This document shows, piece after piece, positions 27,883-37,914 of a stretch of 64,000 nt of DNA. A program made the translations under genes and the position numbers. The stretch spans positions 2,604,001 through 2,668,000 of the forward strand of contig NZ_OZ242363.1 of assembly GCF_965208895.1 (NCBI RefSeq), in the 5' to 3' direction. Position 1 is the first letter of the stretch. Each line of letters begins with the position of its first letter. A model generated the notes under the pieces. It ran no database searches. It was not told the origin of the DNA and worked only from the letters and a program-made list of their open reading frames with translations. This DNA comes from Poriferisodalis sp965208895 (GTDB lineage: Bacteria; Actinomycetota; Acidimicrobiia; Acidimicrobiales; Poriferisodalaceae).

Positions 27883-30800
27883 TCACCCCCGCACGGCATC
27901 GCGGCTCAGCGTGAGCACGGAGCGCAGTTCGTCGTTGGAAAGCTCTGTCAGCCAGCGCTCGCCGCCATCGACGATCTGGTCGGAGAGTTCGCGCTTGTGA
28001 TCGATCATCTCGTCGATCCGGTCTTCGAGCGTGCCGGCGCACATGAACTTGTGGACCTGCACGTTGCGCTCTTGGCCGATGCGGTACGCACGGTCGGTGG
28101 CTTGGTTCTCGACAGCGGGATTCCACCAGCGATCAAAGTGGAACACGTGGTTGGCTGCAGTCAGATTCAGTCCGGTGCCGCCGGCCCGCAGCGACAAGAC
28201 GAACAATGGAGGACCGTCGGTGTCTCCGAAGCGGTCGACCATGCGATCTCGGCTTGCTCTGGGCACACCGCCGTGAAGGAACAGCACTTCGGTGCCGAAT
28301 ACCTCTTGGAGATGCCGCTGCAGCATCGTGCCCATGGTCACGAAACGGGTGAAGACGAGGGCACGCTCGCCGCTCGCCAGGGTCTCGGTGATCATCTCGA
28401 TGAGCCGATTGAGCTTGCCGGAACGCCCGTCGATTGCGGAGTCGTCGCCGAGGAAGTGCGCGGGGTGATTGCAGACTTGCGTGAGCTTCGTCATCACGCC
28501 GAGGATCAGACCGCGCCGGTCGATGCCCTCAGCGTGTTCGAGGGACTCTTCGGTATCGATCAGCACGGCGCGGTACAGCGATGCTTGCTCGGCGGTCAGG
28601 GCGCAGTACGTCTTGGCTTCGAGTTTCTCGGGCAGGTCTTTGATGATGGCGCGATCGGTCTTCACCCGGCGCAGCATGAACGGCCCTGTGGCGCGGCGCA
28701 GTCGTTGAGCAGCGTCGGCGTCGCGTTCTGCTTGGATCGGAACCAAGAAGTTGCGCTTGAAGTCCGTCAGGGTGCCAAGGAAGCCCGGATTCAGGAATTC
28801 CATGACCGACCACAGGTCGCCGAGGTGATTCTCGACTGGCGTGCCGGTGAGGGCGACGCGATAGTCAGCTGTCAAGGAGCGGGCGGCACGCGCTTGGGCA
28901 GTGTGGGGATTCTTGATCTGCTGTGCCTCGTCGAGCACGACGCCGCGCCAAGACTGCTCGCGCAAGAACTCGATGTCTCGCTGCAGCAAGCCGTAGCTGG
29001 TGACCACGAGAGCATGACGTCCGGCGCGCTCGCCGAAGGCCTCGCCGCGGGCCCGGCGAGGGCCGTGGTGCACCATCACCGGCAGGTCCGGGGTGAACCG
29101 CGAGGCCTCCTTGATCCAGTTGTTGATCACAGAAGTCGGGCACACGAGCAAGGTCGGCATGTCGCTGCCGGACTCCCAGTCGCGTTGGAACAACGCCAGC
29201 GCCTGAATGGTCTTGCCGAGTCCCATGTCGTCGGCCAGGCAGCCGCCGAGGCCCCAGCGGCGCAGGAACCACAGCCATGCGTAACCCCGCGCCTGGTACG
29301 GGCGAAGCGTTCCCGCGAACGCCGACGGAGCGTCGATGTCGGTGAGAGCTGCGTCGCCGCCGCGGAGACGTCCCAGCAGATCAGCCAGCGGGCCTGCTGC
29401 CTCGACATGGTCAAGCTGCGGACCGCCGCCGCCGACGGGCATCCCGATATGCATCTGGACGATGTCGCGAAGCGTCGACGGATGCTCGCCGCGAGTCTGC
29501 CAGAACCGGATTGCCTCCTGAATCTCATTCGAGTTCAGCGCGATCCACTGTCCGCGCAGGCGCACGAGGGGCGCCTTCATCGTGGCCAAGGCCTCGATCT
29601 CGTCTTCGGTGAGGCGATGATCGCCGAGCGCCAGATCCCAATCGACGTCCGCGATCGCGTCCAGCGACATAATGCCGCTGCCCGACTGCACCGCGGGAGC
29701 GGAGGTATTCGCCCGCGCGCTCAGGCGCAACCCCGTCGCCTTACGCGCCCACCACGACGGCAAGAGGACGCCGAAGCCTGCCTCCTCGAGGGCAAGGGCT
29801 TCCTCGCTCAGGAAGTCGTACGCCTCTGTCGTGTTCAGGCTGAAGCCATCGGGGTTCGCGTGGTCGAGGCTGCCGGCGACGCGCGCGGAGATCCCTGCAG
29901 CCTGTCCGAGACCCACCAGCAAGGATTCTCGCGTCCCGCTCTCGGAGACCGCTAAGGGCACCATCTCCCCGATGTCTGGTTGCCATCCGTCTGCCGCGGA
30001 GATCAGCAGGCTGGGGTCCGCATGCGGCTGCAGCAGGTAACGAACGCGCCAAGCGTCCTCCTGCGGCGGGTCGGCGTCCGGTGGGGAGTCGGCGTCCAGC
30101 GCGGTTTCCGGCTCCTCCAGCCGGAAGCAGAGCCTGAACGGGGAACGTTCCGCGGCGGCCACTGGACGGCGCCACTTGGCAATTTGGTCCGCCATGTGCT
30201 CGGCGTCGACGCTGCGGTCAAGCAGGCCGTCTGTGCCCAGCAACGCCTCGAGCCAGAGGTCGTGGGAGTCTGCGCCGAGACGGCCGGCGGGGCGGTCGGC
30301 CGCGCTGGCCGTGCTGCGCACCAGATGGTCGACCAGCACGGTGAGCGCTTGGCGCAGGACTTCGACTGACGGATCGTCGGGGGCTGTCTGCGCGTCCGGA
30401 TCAGTTGCTGCCCGTGCCGACCCCGGCATGCGAGCGGCGATGGCCGCCATGCGCTCGCCGTCGGCGCCGGTGCATACCGGTTCCCAGACTGCTCGTGCTC
30501 CCCGCGGGTCGAGCGCGATGCCCGGCAGGAACTGCTGTCGGGCTACGAGCGCGGCCGCGAATCTGAATGCGTCTTCCGCCCAGAAACGTAGGTCTGTGCC
30601 CGCGAATACCCCCGAGGCCAGATGCCGGTCACGGCACACTGCCCGCAGCAGCGCAATCGCCTCAGTCGGCGCCAGGCGCAGTGCGGGCACCGTCCAGGGG
30701 GCTCTGCAGATGGCGCCAGGGTCACCCTCGCCAGCGGGCTTGATGATCGTGCTCGAAGCGACCGGCGCATCGGCCGTGCTCGGAAGCCACATCGCGACCG

Positions 30801-31002
30801 GCCGCCCGCGGCGCGCGGTGATGCGAAGATCGGCTTCGGTGCTCCGGATCGCCTTGGCGAGGACGGACGCGGCAGCTGCGAACGGGTGCGGCCGGTGGGT
30901 GAGGCCATCGGGGTAGCTCGCGGGCAGCGTGTCAGCGGCATCGGAGGCTTCGGCCCATACCACGAGGGCACCGTGGTGGCAGACGCCATGGACAAGAAGC
31001 AT
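27883..31002 (-). CDS. SNF2-family DNA helicase/translocase
   Basis: 1039 residues. The first 500 residues are a family-specific N-terminal region including DUF3670-like sequence (WIALNSNEI). The SNF2 motor then shows motif I DDMGLGKTIQAL, DEAQ-type motif II LDEAQQIKN, TGTPVENHLGDLWS, LTQVCNHP and motif VI DRAYRIGQ. It probably remodels or translocates on double-stranded DNA. ATG at 31002 is preferred because family members start with MLLVHG-like sequence. Confidence 0.92.
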   Translation of the reverse strand: MLLVHGVCHHGALVVWAEASDAADTLPASYPDGLTHRPHPFAAAASVLAKAIRSTEADLRITARRGRPVAMWLPSTADAPVASSTIIKPAGEGDPGAICRAPWTVPALRLAPTEAIALLRAVCRDRHLASGVFAGTDLRFWAEDAFRFAAALVARQQFLPGIALDPRGARAVWEPVCTGADGERMAAIAARMPGSARAATDPDAQTAPDDPSVEVLRQALTVLVDHLVRSTASAADRPAGRLGADSHDLWLEALLGTDGLLDRSVDAEHMADQIAKWRRPVAAAERSPFRLCFRLEEPETALDADSPPDADPPQEDAWRVRYLLQPHADPSLLISAADGWQPDIGEMVPLAVSESGTRESLLVGLGQAAGISARVAGSLDHANPDGFSLNTTEAYDFLSEEALALEEAGFGVLLPSWWARKATGLRLSARANTSAPAVQSGSGIMSLDAIADVDWDLALGDHRLTEDEIEALATMKAPLVRLRGQWIALNSNEIQEAIRFWQTRGEHPSTLRDIVQMHIGMPVGGGGPQLDHVEAAGPLADLLGRLRGGDAALTDIDAPSAFAGTLRPYQARGYAWLWFLRRWGLGGCLADDMGLGKTIQALALFQRDWESGSDMPTLLVCPTSVINNWIKEASRFTPDLPVMVHHGPRRARGEAFGERAGRHALVVTSYGLLQRDIEFLREQSWRGVVLDEAQQIKNPHTAQARAARSLTADYRVALTGTPVENHLGDLWSVMEFLNPGFLGTLTDFKRNFLVPIQAERDADAAQRLRRATGPFMLRRVKTDRAIIKDLPEKLEAKTYCALTAEQASLYRAVLIDTEESLEHAEGIDRRGLILGVMTKLTQVCNHPAHFLGDDSAIDGRSGKLNRLIEMITETLASGERALVFTRFVTMGTMLQRHLQEVFGTEVLFLHGGVPRASRDRMVDRFGDTDGPPLFVLSLRAGGTGLNLTAANHVFHFDRWWNPAVENQATDRAYRIGQERNVQVHKFMCAGTLEDRIDEMIDHKRELSDQIVDGGERWLTELSNDELRSVLTLSRDAVRG

Positions 31003-31041
31003 CGTGGGCTCGCGGGGTTTGGCAATCAGCGGGGACCGCAA

Positions 31042-31047
31042 ATCATA
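31042..31047 (-). promoter_or_regulatory. -10 element of the SNF2 gene
   Basis: TATGAT on the reverse strand, 39 bases before the proposed SNF2 ATG. No clear -35. It faces the purA promoter across a divergent spacer. Confidence 0.4.
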
Positions 31048-31095
31048 CGATCGGCGACCTCAAGCGCCTGAAATGCGGTGTTCTGATCGCCCTCC

Positions 31096-31101
31096 TACAC
31101 T
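31096..31101 (+). promoter_or_regulatory. -10 element upstream of purA
   Basis: TACACT, exactly six bases before a GTG that opens a 39-codon reading frame (31108-31227) ending 12 bases before purA. The spacing matches the leaderless pattern seen elsewhere in the window. Confidence 0.4.
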
Positions 31102-31239
31102 GGCCAAGTGACGAAGGGCACCGCAGCTGGGTCTCACCCCGAATGCGCCGCGATGTGTCCGACCGCAGGCATCCGCCGTGATCCGGTTTGCGCCGTCCGC
31201 AGCCCGGACCTCAGCCAGCCAAGCTGAGCGATACCGCGC

Positions 31240-32520
31240 ATGCCGGGCTCAATCGTCGTCGGAATGCAATGGGGCGATGAGGGCAAGGGCCGCATCGTCG
31301 ACATCGTCGCCAAGGAATGCCAGCATGTCGTCCGCTACCAGGGCGGCCACAACGCCGGGCACACGATCGTCGTCGACGGTGAGACATTCGCCCTGCAGCT
31401 CATCCCGAGCGGGGTGCTCTATGACCACGTGACGCCGATCATCGGCAACGGCGTGGTCATCAACCCGTGGGTGCTGATCGACGAGATCGACATGCTCGGG
31501 CGCCGGGGCGTCGACTGCGGCCGGCTGATGCTGAGCCCCGCGGCGCATCTCGTGCTGCCCTACCACCAGATCGCCGATGAGCTCGCCGAAGCGAAGCGCG
31601 GCGACGCCAAGCTCGGCACCACCAAGCGCGGCATCGGGCCGGCGTATGCCGACAAGGCGGCACGGGTGGGGCTGCGCGTCGAAGATCTGCTGGAGCCGAT
31701 GGCGCTGCGCTCCCGATTGCTGAGCGTGCTGGCGGATCGCAACGCCTACTTGCAACGGGTGCACGATCATCCCGGTGTCGATCCCGATGAGCTGGCCGAC
31801 CAGCTCATCACCGAGGTGGCACCACGGCTGGGGCCGCTGGTGGCCGACACCGTCGGGTGGCTGCACGAAGCGCTGCATGCGGGCGAGCGCGTGCTGTTCG
31901 AAGGCGCCCAGGCCACCTTCTTGGATCTTGACCACGGCACCTACCCTTTTGTCACCTCCTCGAACCCGGTGGCAGGTTTCGCGCTGGTGGGCGCGGGCAT
32001 CGGGCCTGGCGCCGTCGATCAGGTGATGGGCATTGCGAAGGCCTACACCACCCGAGTCGGTTCGGGGCCGTTCGTGACCGAGCTGGACGATGAAGTCGGC
32101 GACGAATTGGTCGAGCGCGGCGCTGAATTCGGCACCAATACCGGCCGTCGGCGCCGCTGCGGCTGGTTCGACGCGGTGATGGGCCGCCAGGCTGCCCGTC
32201 TCAACGCCTGCACGGAGATCGCGCTCACCAAGCTCGACGTGCTCGACGAACTCGACACGATCAAGGTGTGCGTGGCCTATGAGGTGGATGGCCGCCGTTA
32301 CGACTACCTGCCGCATCTGCGCTCGCTGTGCGATCGCGCCCGACCGGTCTACGCAACGCTGCCCGGCTGGAAGACGCCGCTCGAGCGGGTTACCGAGCGG
32401 TGGCAGCTTCCCCGCCAGGCCGTCGACTACATCGTCTTCCTCGAACGCCAGCTTGGTCTGCCGATTCGCTATGTCTGCGTCGGTCCGGGCCGCGAGCAGT
32501 ACATCCGCTTCGCGGCTTGA
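31240..32520 (+). CDS. purA: adenylosuccinate synthetase
   Basis: 426 residues. Converts IMP and aspartate to adenylosuccinate with GTP. GMQWGDEGKGRIVD (GTP loop), GGHNAGHTIV, the TTKRGIGPAYADKAAR segment, GAQATFLDLDHGTYPFVTSSNP and the GRRRRCGWFDAV motif are all present. It heads the purine cluster; purD follows after 14 bases. Confidence 0.97.
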   Translation: MPGSIVVGMQWGDEGKGRIVDIVAKECQHVVRYQGGHNAGHTIVVDGETFALQLIPSGVLYDHVTPIIGNGVVINPWVLIDEIDMLGRRGVDCGRLMLSPAAHLVLPYHQIADELAEAKRGDAKLGTTKRGIGPAYADKAARVGLRVEDLLEPMALRSRLLSVLADRNAYLQRVHDHPGVDPDELADQLITEVAPRLGPLVADTVGWLHEALHAGERVLFEGAQATFLDLDHGTYPFVTSSNPVAGFALVGAGIGPGAVDQVMGIAKAYTTRVGSGPFVTELDDEVGDELVERGAEFGTNTGRRRRCGWFDAVMGRQAARLNACTEIALTKLDVLDELDTIKVCVAYEVDGRRYDYLPHLRSLCDRARPVYATLPGWKTPLERVTERWQLPRQAVDYIVFLERQLGLPIRYVCVGPGREQYIRFAA

Positions 32521-32534
32521 GTCAGGAAGCGCCG

Positions 32535-33806
32535 GTGAGGGTCTGTGTGGTTGGCCAGGGTGGGCGCGAGCACGCGTTTGCGAGTGCCCTGGCCGCGACA
32601 GCCGATGTCGTTGTCACCCCCGGAAACCCCGGCATAGCCGGCAGCACTCCCGCCACCGCCACCGAGATCGACGCCGACCTGTACGTCATCGGACCTGAGG
32701 GTCCCCTGGCTGATGGCTTGGCAGATCGCCTGCGGGCAGTGGGCCGCCTCGTGTTCGGACCGGGTGCAGATGGCGCCGCGCTCGAAAGCTCCAAGGCGTG
32801 GATGAAGGAAGTGGTCAGCGCTGCGGGGGTGCCCACGGCGGGCTATGCCACCTTCGCCAGCGAGCCGGTGCAGCGCCGCGCAGCACACGCCTACCTCGAG
32901 ACGCTGGCACCGCCGTATGTCATCAAGACGAGCGGACTCGCCGCCGGCAAGGGCGTACTGGTCACCGACGACGTGGCATCAGCCCATTCCGACATCGACG
33001 CCAAGCTCGACGGCACCGCATTCGGGGACGCCGGTCGCCGCATCGTCATCGAAGAAGGGATGCGAGGCCCCGAAGTGTCGCTGTTCGCGCTCTGTGACGG
33101 TCGCCGAGCGGTACTGCTGCCCACAGCGGTGCGTGACCACAAGCGCGTCGGTGACGGCGACACGGGGCCGAACACCGGCGGCATGGGTTGCGTCTCGCCG
33201 CTGGCTGATGTCGATCGGGCTGTTTGCGCCGAACTGGGCGCGTTGGCGTTCGAGCCGACGCTGGCCGAGCTGGCCCGGCGGGGCGTTGACTACCGCGGCG
33301 TGCTCTACGCCGGGTTCATGCTGACGCCCGACGGACCCCGCCTGCTGGAGTTCAACGTGCGCTTCGGCGATCCCGAGGCACAGGTCACGCTGCCGCGCAT
33401 CACCAACGACCTCGCATTGCTGCTGGCCGGGGCGGCAGCGGGCGAGCTGAGCGACGAGATCATCGTCTCCGACGACGCCATGGTGTGTGTCGTCTGTGCT
33501 GTGGAGGGCTACCCGGCTGCACCGCGCACCGGCGACGTCATCTCTGGCCTCGAGCGCGCGCGTGAGGTTGACGGCGTCACCATCTTCTGTGCGGGTGTCG
33601 GGACCGCGGACGGTCAGGCTGGGTCTGGCGGGTCTTTGGTGACCGGCGGCGGCCGGGTGCTGAACGTGTGCGGCCGCGGCCCCGATGTCGCGGCGGCCCG
33701 CGACCGCGCCTACCAAGCCGTGCAGCACCTTCATTGGCCCGGCATGACCTACCGCACCGACATCGCTGCGGCCGAGGCCGCAGCCACCGCCGGAGGCAAC
33801 CGATGA
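32535..33806 (+). CDS. purD: phosphoribosylamine-glycine ligase
   Basis: 423 residues of ATP-grasp type, second step of purine synthesis. Motifs: VCVVGQGGREHAFA, YVIKTSGLAAGKGVLV, TGPNTGGMGCVSP and LEFNVRFGDPEAQV. The GTG at 32535 is chosen because AGGAAG lies five bases upstream and the protein then begins at the first beta-strand; an upstream in-frame GTG lies inside purA. Confidence 0.96.
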   Translation: MRVCVVGQGGREHAFASALAATADVVVTPGNPGIAGSTPATATEIDADLYVIGPEGPLADGLADRLRAVGRLVFGPGADGAALESSKAWMKEVVSAAGVPTAGYATFASEPVQRRAAHAYLETLAPPYVIKTSGLAAGKGVLVTDDVASAHSDIDAKLDGTAFGDAGRRIVIEEGMRGPEVSLFALCDGRRAVLLPTAVRDHKRVGDGDTGPNTGGMGCVSPLADVDRAVCAELGALAFEPTLAELARRGVDYRGVLYAGFMLTPDGPRLLEFNVRFGDPEAQVTLPRITNDLALLLAGAAAGELSDEIIVSDDAMVCVVCAVEGYPAAPRTGDVISGLERAREVDGVTIFCAGVGTADGQAGSGGSLVTGGGRVLNVCGRGPDVAAARDRAYQAVQHLHWPGMTYRTDIAAAEAAATAGGNR

Positions 33807-33886
33807 AGGGGCCGATGGGTGCTGTTCGGCGCTTGTGGCATGAGTGCGGAAATCTCCCCGCCACCGACTCCGGGCGGCGAGACTCA

Positions 33887-33954
33887 GAGGCTGAGCCGTT
33901 CGGCGAAGCCGTGGCCCGAGCGGCCCGTGAGCGCAGCGCACAAGAGCGGGGAAG
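33887..33954 (+). repeat. dispersed intergenic repeat, copy 3
   Basis: Forward copy, the clearest of the family: GAGGCTGAGCCG, then GGCGAAGCCGTGGCCCGAGC, GGCCCGTGAGCGCAGCGCAC and AAGAGCGGGGAAG. It separates purD from purE by 187 bases in an otherwise tightly packed cluster. Confidence 0.75.
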
Positions 33955-33993
33955 TATGGAAGCTGAGTCGATGTGGGTCAGGGGAGCCAAGCA

Positions 33994-34440
33994 ATGAAGG
34001 TCGCCATCTTGATGGGCTCGCCGAACGATGCGCCGAAGATGGCGCCAGCCGCCGAGATGCTCGACAGGTTCGGCATCGACCATGTGACCGAGGTGATGAG
34101 CGCCCACCGGACGCCGGCAGCCGTCATGTCGTTCGCGACTGCAGCACGGGATGCCGGATTTGCCGCGATCATCTGCGGAGCCGGCATGGCAGCGCACCTC
34201 GCTGGCGTGGTGGCCGCACACACGACTCTGCCGGTGATCGGCGTGCCGCTCAGCGGCGGCCTTGCCGACGGGCTCGATGCATTGCTGTCGACGGTGCAGA
34301 TGCCCAAGGGCATCCCCGTGGCGACTGTTGCGGTGAACGGCTCGGCGAATGCTGCGGTGCTCGTCGTAGAGATCCTGGCGGTGACCGATGCGGGGCTCGC
34401 CCGGGGTCTGGCGGAATTCCGCGCCGCGGGTGCCCGGTGA
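33994..34440 (+). CDS. purE: N5-carboxyaminoimidazole ribonucleotide mutase
   Basis: 148 residues. Class I PurE motifs: VAILMGSPNDAPKMAPA, VMSAHRTPAAVMSFA, IICGAGMAAHLAGVVAAHT and GVPLSGG. It normally works with PurK, which is not in the window. ATG at 33994 has GGGGAG seven bases upstream. Confidence 0.95.
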   Translation: MKVAILMGSPNDAPKMAPAAEMLDRFGIDHVTEVMSAHRTPAAVMSFATAARDAGFAAIICGAGMAAHLAGVVAAHTTLPVIGVPLSGGLADGLDALLSTVQMPKGIPVATVAVNGSANAAVLVVEILAVTDAGLARGLAEFRAAGAR

Positions 34441-34447
34441 CGCCGAC

Positions 34448-35878
34448 ATGAGCCCCGACGTCGTCGCCAACGTGTTGGCGACGCGCTACGCCTCTGGCGA
34501 GATGGCCGAGCTGTGGTCGCCACGCCACAAGATCATTCTCGAACGCCGTCTGTGGATAGCGGTGCTCGAAGCCCAGCGCGACGCAGGCGTCGACGTTCCC
34601 GGCGGCGCGCTCGAGGCCTACCGCGAGGTGATCGACCAGGTCGACCTGAATTCCATCACCGAACGCGAGCGGATCACCCGGCACGACGTCAAGGCACGCA
34701 TCGAGGAGTTCTGCGCGCTGGCTGGCCATGAGCAGATTCACCGCGCTATGACCTCGCGAGATCTCACCGAGAACGTCGAGCAGTGCCAGGTGCGCTCAGC
34801 CTTGCAGCTGGTCACTGAGCGCATGGCGGCGTTCGTCACGCGCGTCGCCGCCCTGGCCGCTGCCCACCGTGACCTCGTGATGACCGCCCGCTCCCACAAC
34901 GTGCCTGCGCAGGCGACCACGCTCGGCAAGCGCTGGGCCACCATCGGCACCGAGGCAATGGTGGCCATCGAACGCCTCGAAGAGCTGATCGGCCGCTACC
35001 CGCTGCGCGGGCTGCGCGGACCGGTCGGCACCCAGCAGGACCTGCTGGAACTGCTCGGCGGCGATCCCGCAGCGGTCGACCGCCTGGAACGCCGGATCGC
35101 CGATGAGCTGGGATTCGGCCGCGTGCTGGGGTCGGCTGGGCAGGTCTATCCGCGCTCGCTCGACCTCGATGTCGTTGCCGCGCTCGTCGTCGCCGCAGCG
35201 CCGCTCGCCAACCTGGCGCTCAACGTTCGCCTGATGGCCGGCCACGAGCTGGTGACCGAGGGATTCGAGCCCGGCCAAGTCGGTTCGTCGGCCATGCCGC
35301 ACAAGATGAATACCCGGTCTTGCGAGCGCATCAGCGGTCTCGCCGTCATCCTGCGAGGGCATCTCACGATGGCATCGCAATTGGCCGGCGATCAGTGGAA
35401 CGAGGGCGACGTCAGCTGCTCGGTCGTGCGCCGGGTGGTGCTTCCCGACGCCTTCTTCGCACTCGACGGCGCACTCGAGACGGCGTTCAGCGTGCTGGAC
35501 GGGTTCGGTGCCTTCCCTGCGCGCATCGCGGCAGAGCTGGCCGAGTACCTGCCGTTCCTTGCGACGACCCGCCTGCTCGCCGCTGCTGTCACCGCGGGCA
35601 CGGGCCGCGAGCAGGCGCACGAGCGAATCGCCGAGCACGCGACCGCCGCAGTGCTGTCGCTGCGGGAGGGCAACGCCGCCACGAACGATCTGGCCGAGCG
35701 GCTCGCGGCCGACCCCGTGCTGGCGCTCAGCGCCGGCGACATCGAATCGGCACTCGCCGACCCCGCTTCCTTCAGCGGTCGTGCCGCCGATCAAGTCGAC
35801 GAGTTCGTCGCTGCGGCAGGCAAGATCGCCGAGCGATACGGACCGGCTGTGGCCTATGAAGGGGGCGAGGTGCTGTGA
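34448..35878 (+). CDS. purB: adenylosuccinate lyase
   Basis: 476 residues. It acts twice in purine synthesis, on SAICAR and on adenylosuccinate. Fumarase-superfamily signatures: MTSRDLTENVEQ, TARSHNVPAQATTLGKR and GSSAMPHKMNTRSCER (catalytic serine loop). It starts seven bases after purE. Confidence 0.96.
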   Translation: MSPDVVANVLATRYASGEMAELWSPRHKIILERRLWIAVLEAQRDAGVDVPGGALEAYREVIDQVDLNSITERERITRHDVKARIEEFCALAGHEQIHRAMTSRDLTENVEQCQVRSALQLVTERMAAFVTRVAALAAAHRDLVMTARSHNVPAQATTLGKRWATIGTEAMVAIERLEELIGRYPLRGLRGPVGTQQDLLELLGGDPAAVDRLERRIADELGFGRVLGSAGQVYPRSLDLDVVAALVVAAAPLANLALNVRLMAGHELVTEGFEPGQVGSSAMPHKMNTRSCERISGLAVILRGHLTMASQLAGDQWNEGDVSCSVVRRVVLPDAFFALDGALETAFSVLDGFGAFPARIAAELAEYLPFLATTRLLAAAVTAGTGREQAHERIAEHATAAVLSLREGNAATNDLAERLAADPVLALSAGDIESALADPASFSGRAADQVDEFVAAAGKIAERYGPAVAYEGGEVL

Positions 35879-35953
35879 ACGCGGCGAGACGGCGCTTCGG
35901 AGATCACGGCCCGATGCCAGACCCGATGAGACAGGCCCGATGAAAGGAGCAAC

Positions 35954-36859
35954 GTGAGCGAGCTCGAACTCGTCCACCGCGGCAAGGTGCGCGAGATGTA
36001 CCGCGTCGACGACAGGCATCTGCTGATGGTCGCAAGCGACCGTATCTCGGCCTTCGACGTGGTGTTCGACGAACCGGTGCCCGACAAGGGCCGCGTCCTG
36101 ACCGCCATGACGGCGTGGTGGTCCACCTGGCTCGGCGACATTGCACCGACCCATGTGGTCTCGACCGACCCTGGCGACTTCCCCGCCGCTGCGCGGCGAC
36201 CCGAATTCGCCGGCCGGGCTCTCCTTGTCCGCCGGGCAGAGATGCTGCCGATCGAGTGCATCGTGCGCGGGTACATCACCGGTTCGGCGTGGAAGGAATA
36301 CCGCGAGCACGGCACCATGCACGACGAGCCACTGTCGGCCGGGCTGCTCGAATCGCAGCAGCTTCCGGAACCGGTCTTCACGCCGTCCACCAAGGCGACC
36401 GATGGGCACGACGTGAACATCTCCTTTGCCGCTGCCGCAGAGCTGGTCGGTGATGAAGCCGCCGCCGCCGCCCAGAAAGTGTGCGTCGATGCCTACAGCA
36501 CGGCGGCCGCTCACGCTTCGCAGCGGGGCATCATCATCGCCGACACCAAGTTCGAGCTGGGCTACGTGGACGGCACCCTGGTCATCGCCGACGAGTGGCT
36601 CACGCCCGATTCGTCCCGCTTCTGGCCCAAGGATCACTGGCAGCCGGGCGCATCGCCGCCGTCGCTCGACAAGCAGCCGGTGCGTGACGCCACCGAAGCC
36701 ACCGGCTGGAATAAAGAGCCGCCGCCCCCGCCGCTGCCCGACGACGTGGTGGCCGCCACCCGTGCCCGGTACATCGAGGCATACGAGACGCTGACCGGCG
36801 AGTCGTTCGACGACTGGTTGACGCAATCGGGCGTGCTGAGCGGAGCAACTGCCCCATGA
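35954..36859 (+). CDS. purC: SAICAR synthetase
   Basis: 301 residues. Opens with LVHRGKVREMYRVDDRHLLMVASDRISAFDV; further motifs are EMLPIECIVRGYITGSAWKEY, STKATDGHDVNIS and IIIADTKFELGY. GTG start at 35954 after AAAGGAG. The 3' end overlaps purS as ATGA. Confidence 0.97.
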   Translation: MSELELVHRGKVREMYRVDDRHLLMVASDRISAFDVVFDEPVPDKGRVLTAMTAWWSTWLGDIAPTHVVSTDPGDFPAAARRPEFAGRALLVRRAEMLPIECIVRGYITGSAWKEYREHGTMHDEPLSAGLLESQQLPEPVFTPSTKATDGHDVNISFAAAAELVGDEAAAAAQKVCVDAYSTAAAHASQRGIIIADTKFELGYVDGTLVIADEWLTPDSSRFWPKDHWQPGASPPSLDKQPVRDATEATGWNKEPPPPPLPDDVVAATRARYIEAYETLTGESFDDWLTQSGVLSGATAP

Positions 36860-37158
36860 GTCGCTGGGATGTCTTGGTGGAAGTCTCGCCGCGCGCTGAG
36901 ATTGCCGATCCGGCGGGAACCACGATTGAACGTGCCCTCGCAGCGTTGGGATTTGCGGGCGTCGGCGAGGTGCGGGTCGGCAAAGCCATTCGCATGGAGG
37001 TCTCCGCAGCGGACGCCGCTGAGGCCCGGTCAGTGACCGAGCAGATGTGCGATCGCCTGCTGGCGAATCCGGTGATCGAAGACACCCGTATCGAATTGCG
37101 CGCCGTAGCGCAAGAACCGATAGCGCAGGAACCCGCAGCGCAGGAACCCAGTCCGTGA
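36856..37158 (+). CDS. purS: FGAM synthase subunit PurS
   Basis: 100 residues: an 80-residue PurS fold (DVLVEVSPRAEIADPAGTTI, LGFAGVGEVRVGKAI) plus a C-terminal QEP repeat (AQEPIAQEPAAQEPSP) produced by a short tandem DNA repeat. PurS bridges PurQ and PurL. Coupled to purC and purQ by four-base overlaps. Confidence 0.95.
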   Translation: MSRWDVLVEVSPRAEIADPAGTTIERALAALGFAGVGEVRVGKAIRMEVSAADAAEARSVTEQMCDRLLANPVIEDTRIELRAVAQEPIAQEPAAQEPSP

Positions 37159-37853
37159 GCGTCACGGTCGGCATCGTGCGGTTTCCCGGCACGAACTGCG
37201 ATCTCGACACACTCGACGCGCTCGCTGAATTGGGGGCGAGAACTGTGCTGCTGCACAGCGACGAGACCTCGCTCGGAAGTGTCGATGCTGTCGTCATCCC
37301 AGGCGGATTCGCCCATGGCGACTACCTGCGAACGGGAGCAATCGCCCGCTTCTCGCCGATCATGGACGCAGTGGCGTCATTTGCGAGCGCCGGCGGTCCC
37401 ATCGTCGGCATATGCAATGGGTTCCAAGTGCTGACCGAGGCAGGTCTGCTGCCCGGAGCGCTACGACCGAATGCGGGGCTCTCGTTCTTGTGCCAGCCGC
37501 AGCAGGTAGTGATGGCGTCGGTGAACCATGCCCTAGGGCATGGACTGTCGACGTCGGAGGTGCTGCACATCCCCATTAACCACTTCGAAGGGAACTATGT
37601 GTGTGATCGCCTGACGTTGCAGCGTTTGCGCGAGAAAGGCCAAGTAGTGATGCGCTACGTGGGCAATCCCAACGGATCGTTGGATGACATTGCCGGCATC
37701 TGCAATGAGATGGGCAATGTCGTGGGTCTCATGCCCCACCCTGAACGGGCCACCTCGGAACTATTGGGATCAACGGACGGCTGCAGGCTGCTCGAGGCGC
37801 TGCTCGAAGCAGCAGCGAGCACTCGTCAAGTCGTCGATCGCCGTTCGGCTTGA
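37155..37853 (+). CDS. purQ: FGAM synthase glutaminase subunit PurQ
   Basis: 232 residues. Class I glutamine amidotransferase: RFPGTNCDLDTLDALA, VIPGGFAHGDYLRTG, catalytic cysteine in IVGICNGFQVLTE and the His/Glu pair in GLMPHPERATS. GTG start overlapping the purS stop. It supplies ammonia to PurL, encoded after one divergent gene. Confidence 0.96.
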   Translation: MSVTVGIVRFPGTNCDLDTLDALAELGARTVLLHSDETSLGSVDAVVIPGGFAHGDYLRTGAIARFSPIMDAVASFASAGGPIVGICNGFQVLTEAGLLPGALRPNAGLSFLCQPQQVVMASVNHALGHGLSTSEVLHIPINHFEGNYVCDRLTLQRLREKGQVVMRYVGNPNGSLDDIAGICNEMGNVVGLMPHPERATSELLGSTDGCRLLEALLEAAASTRQVVDRRSA

Positions 37854-37914
37854 AGGGGAATGACGACCGTGAGGATCGAAACTTCAAGTGCCGACGGCCG
37901 GGTGGTCTGAAGTG

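Noticed and set aside
30000..31000. Long forward-strand open frames opposite the SNF2 gene
   Set aside because: Antisense shadows of GC-rich coding sequence; no ribosome site or domain.
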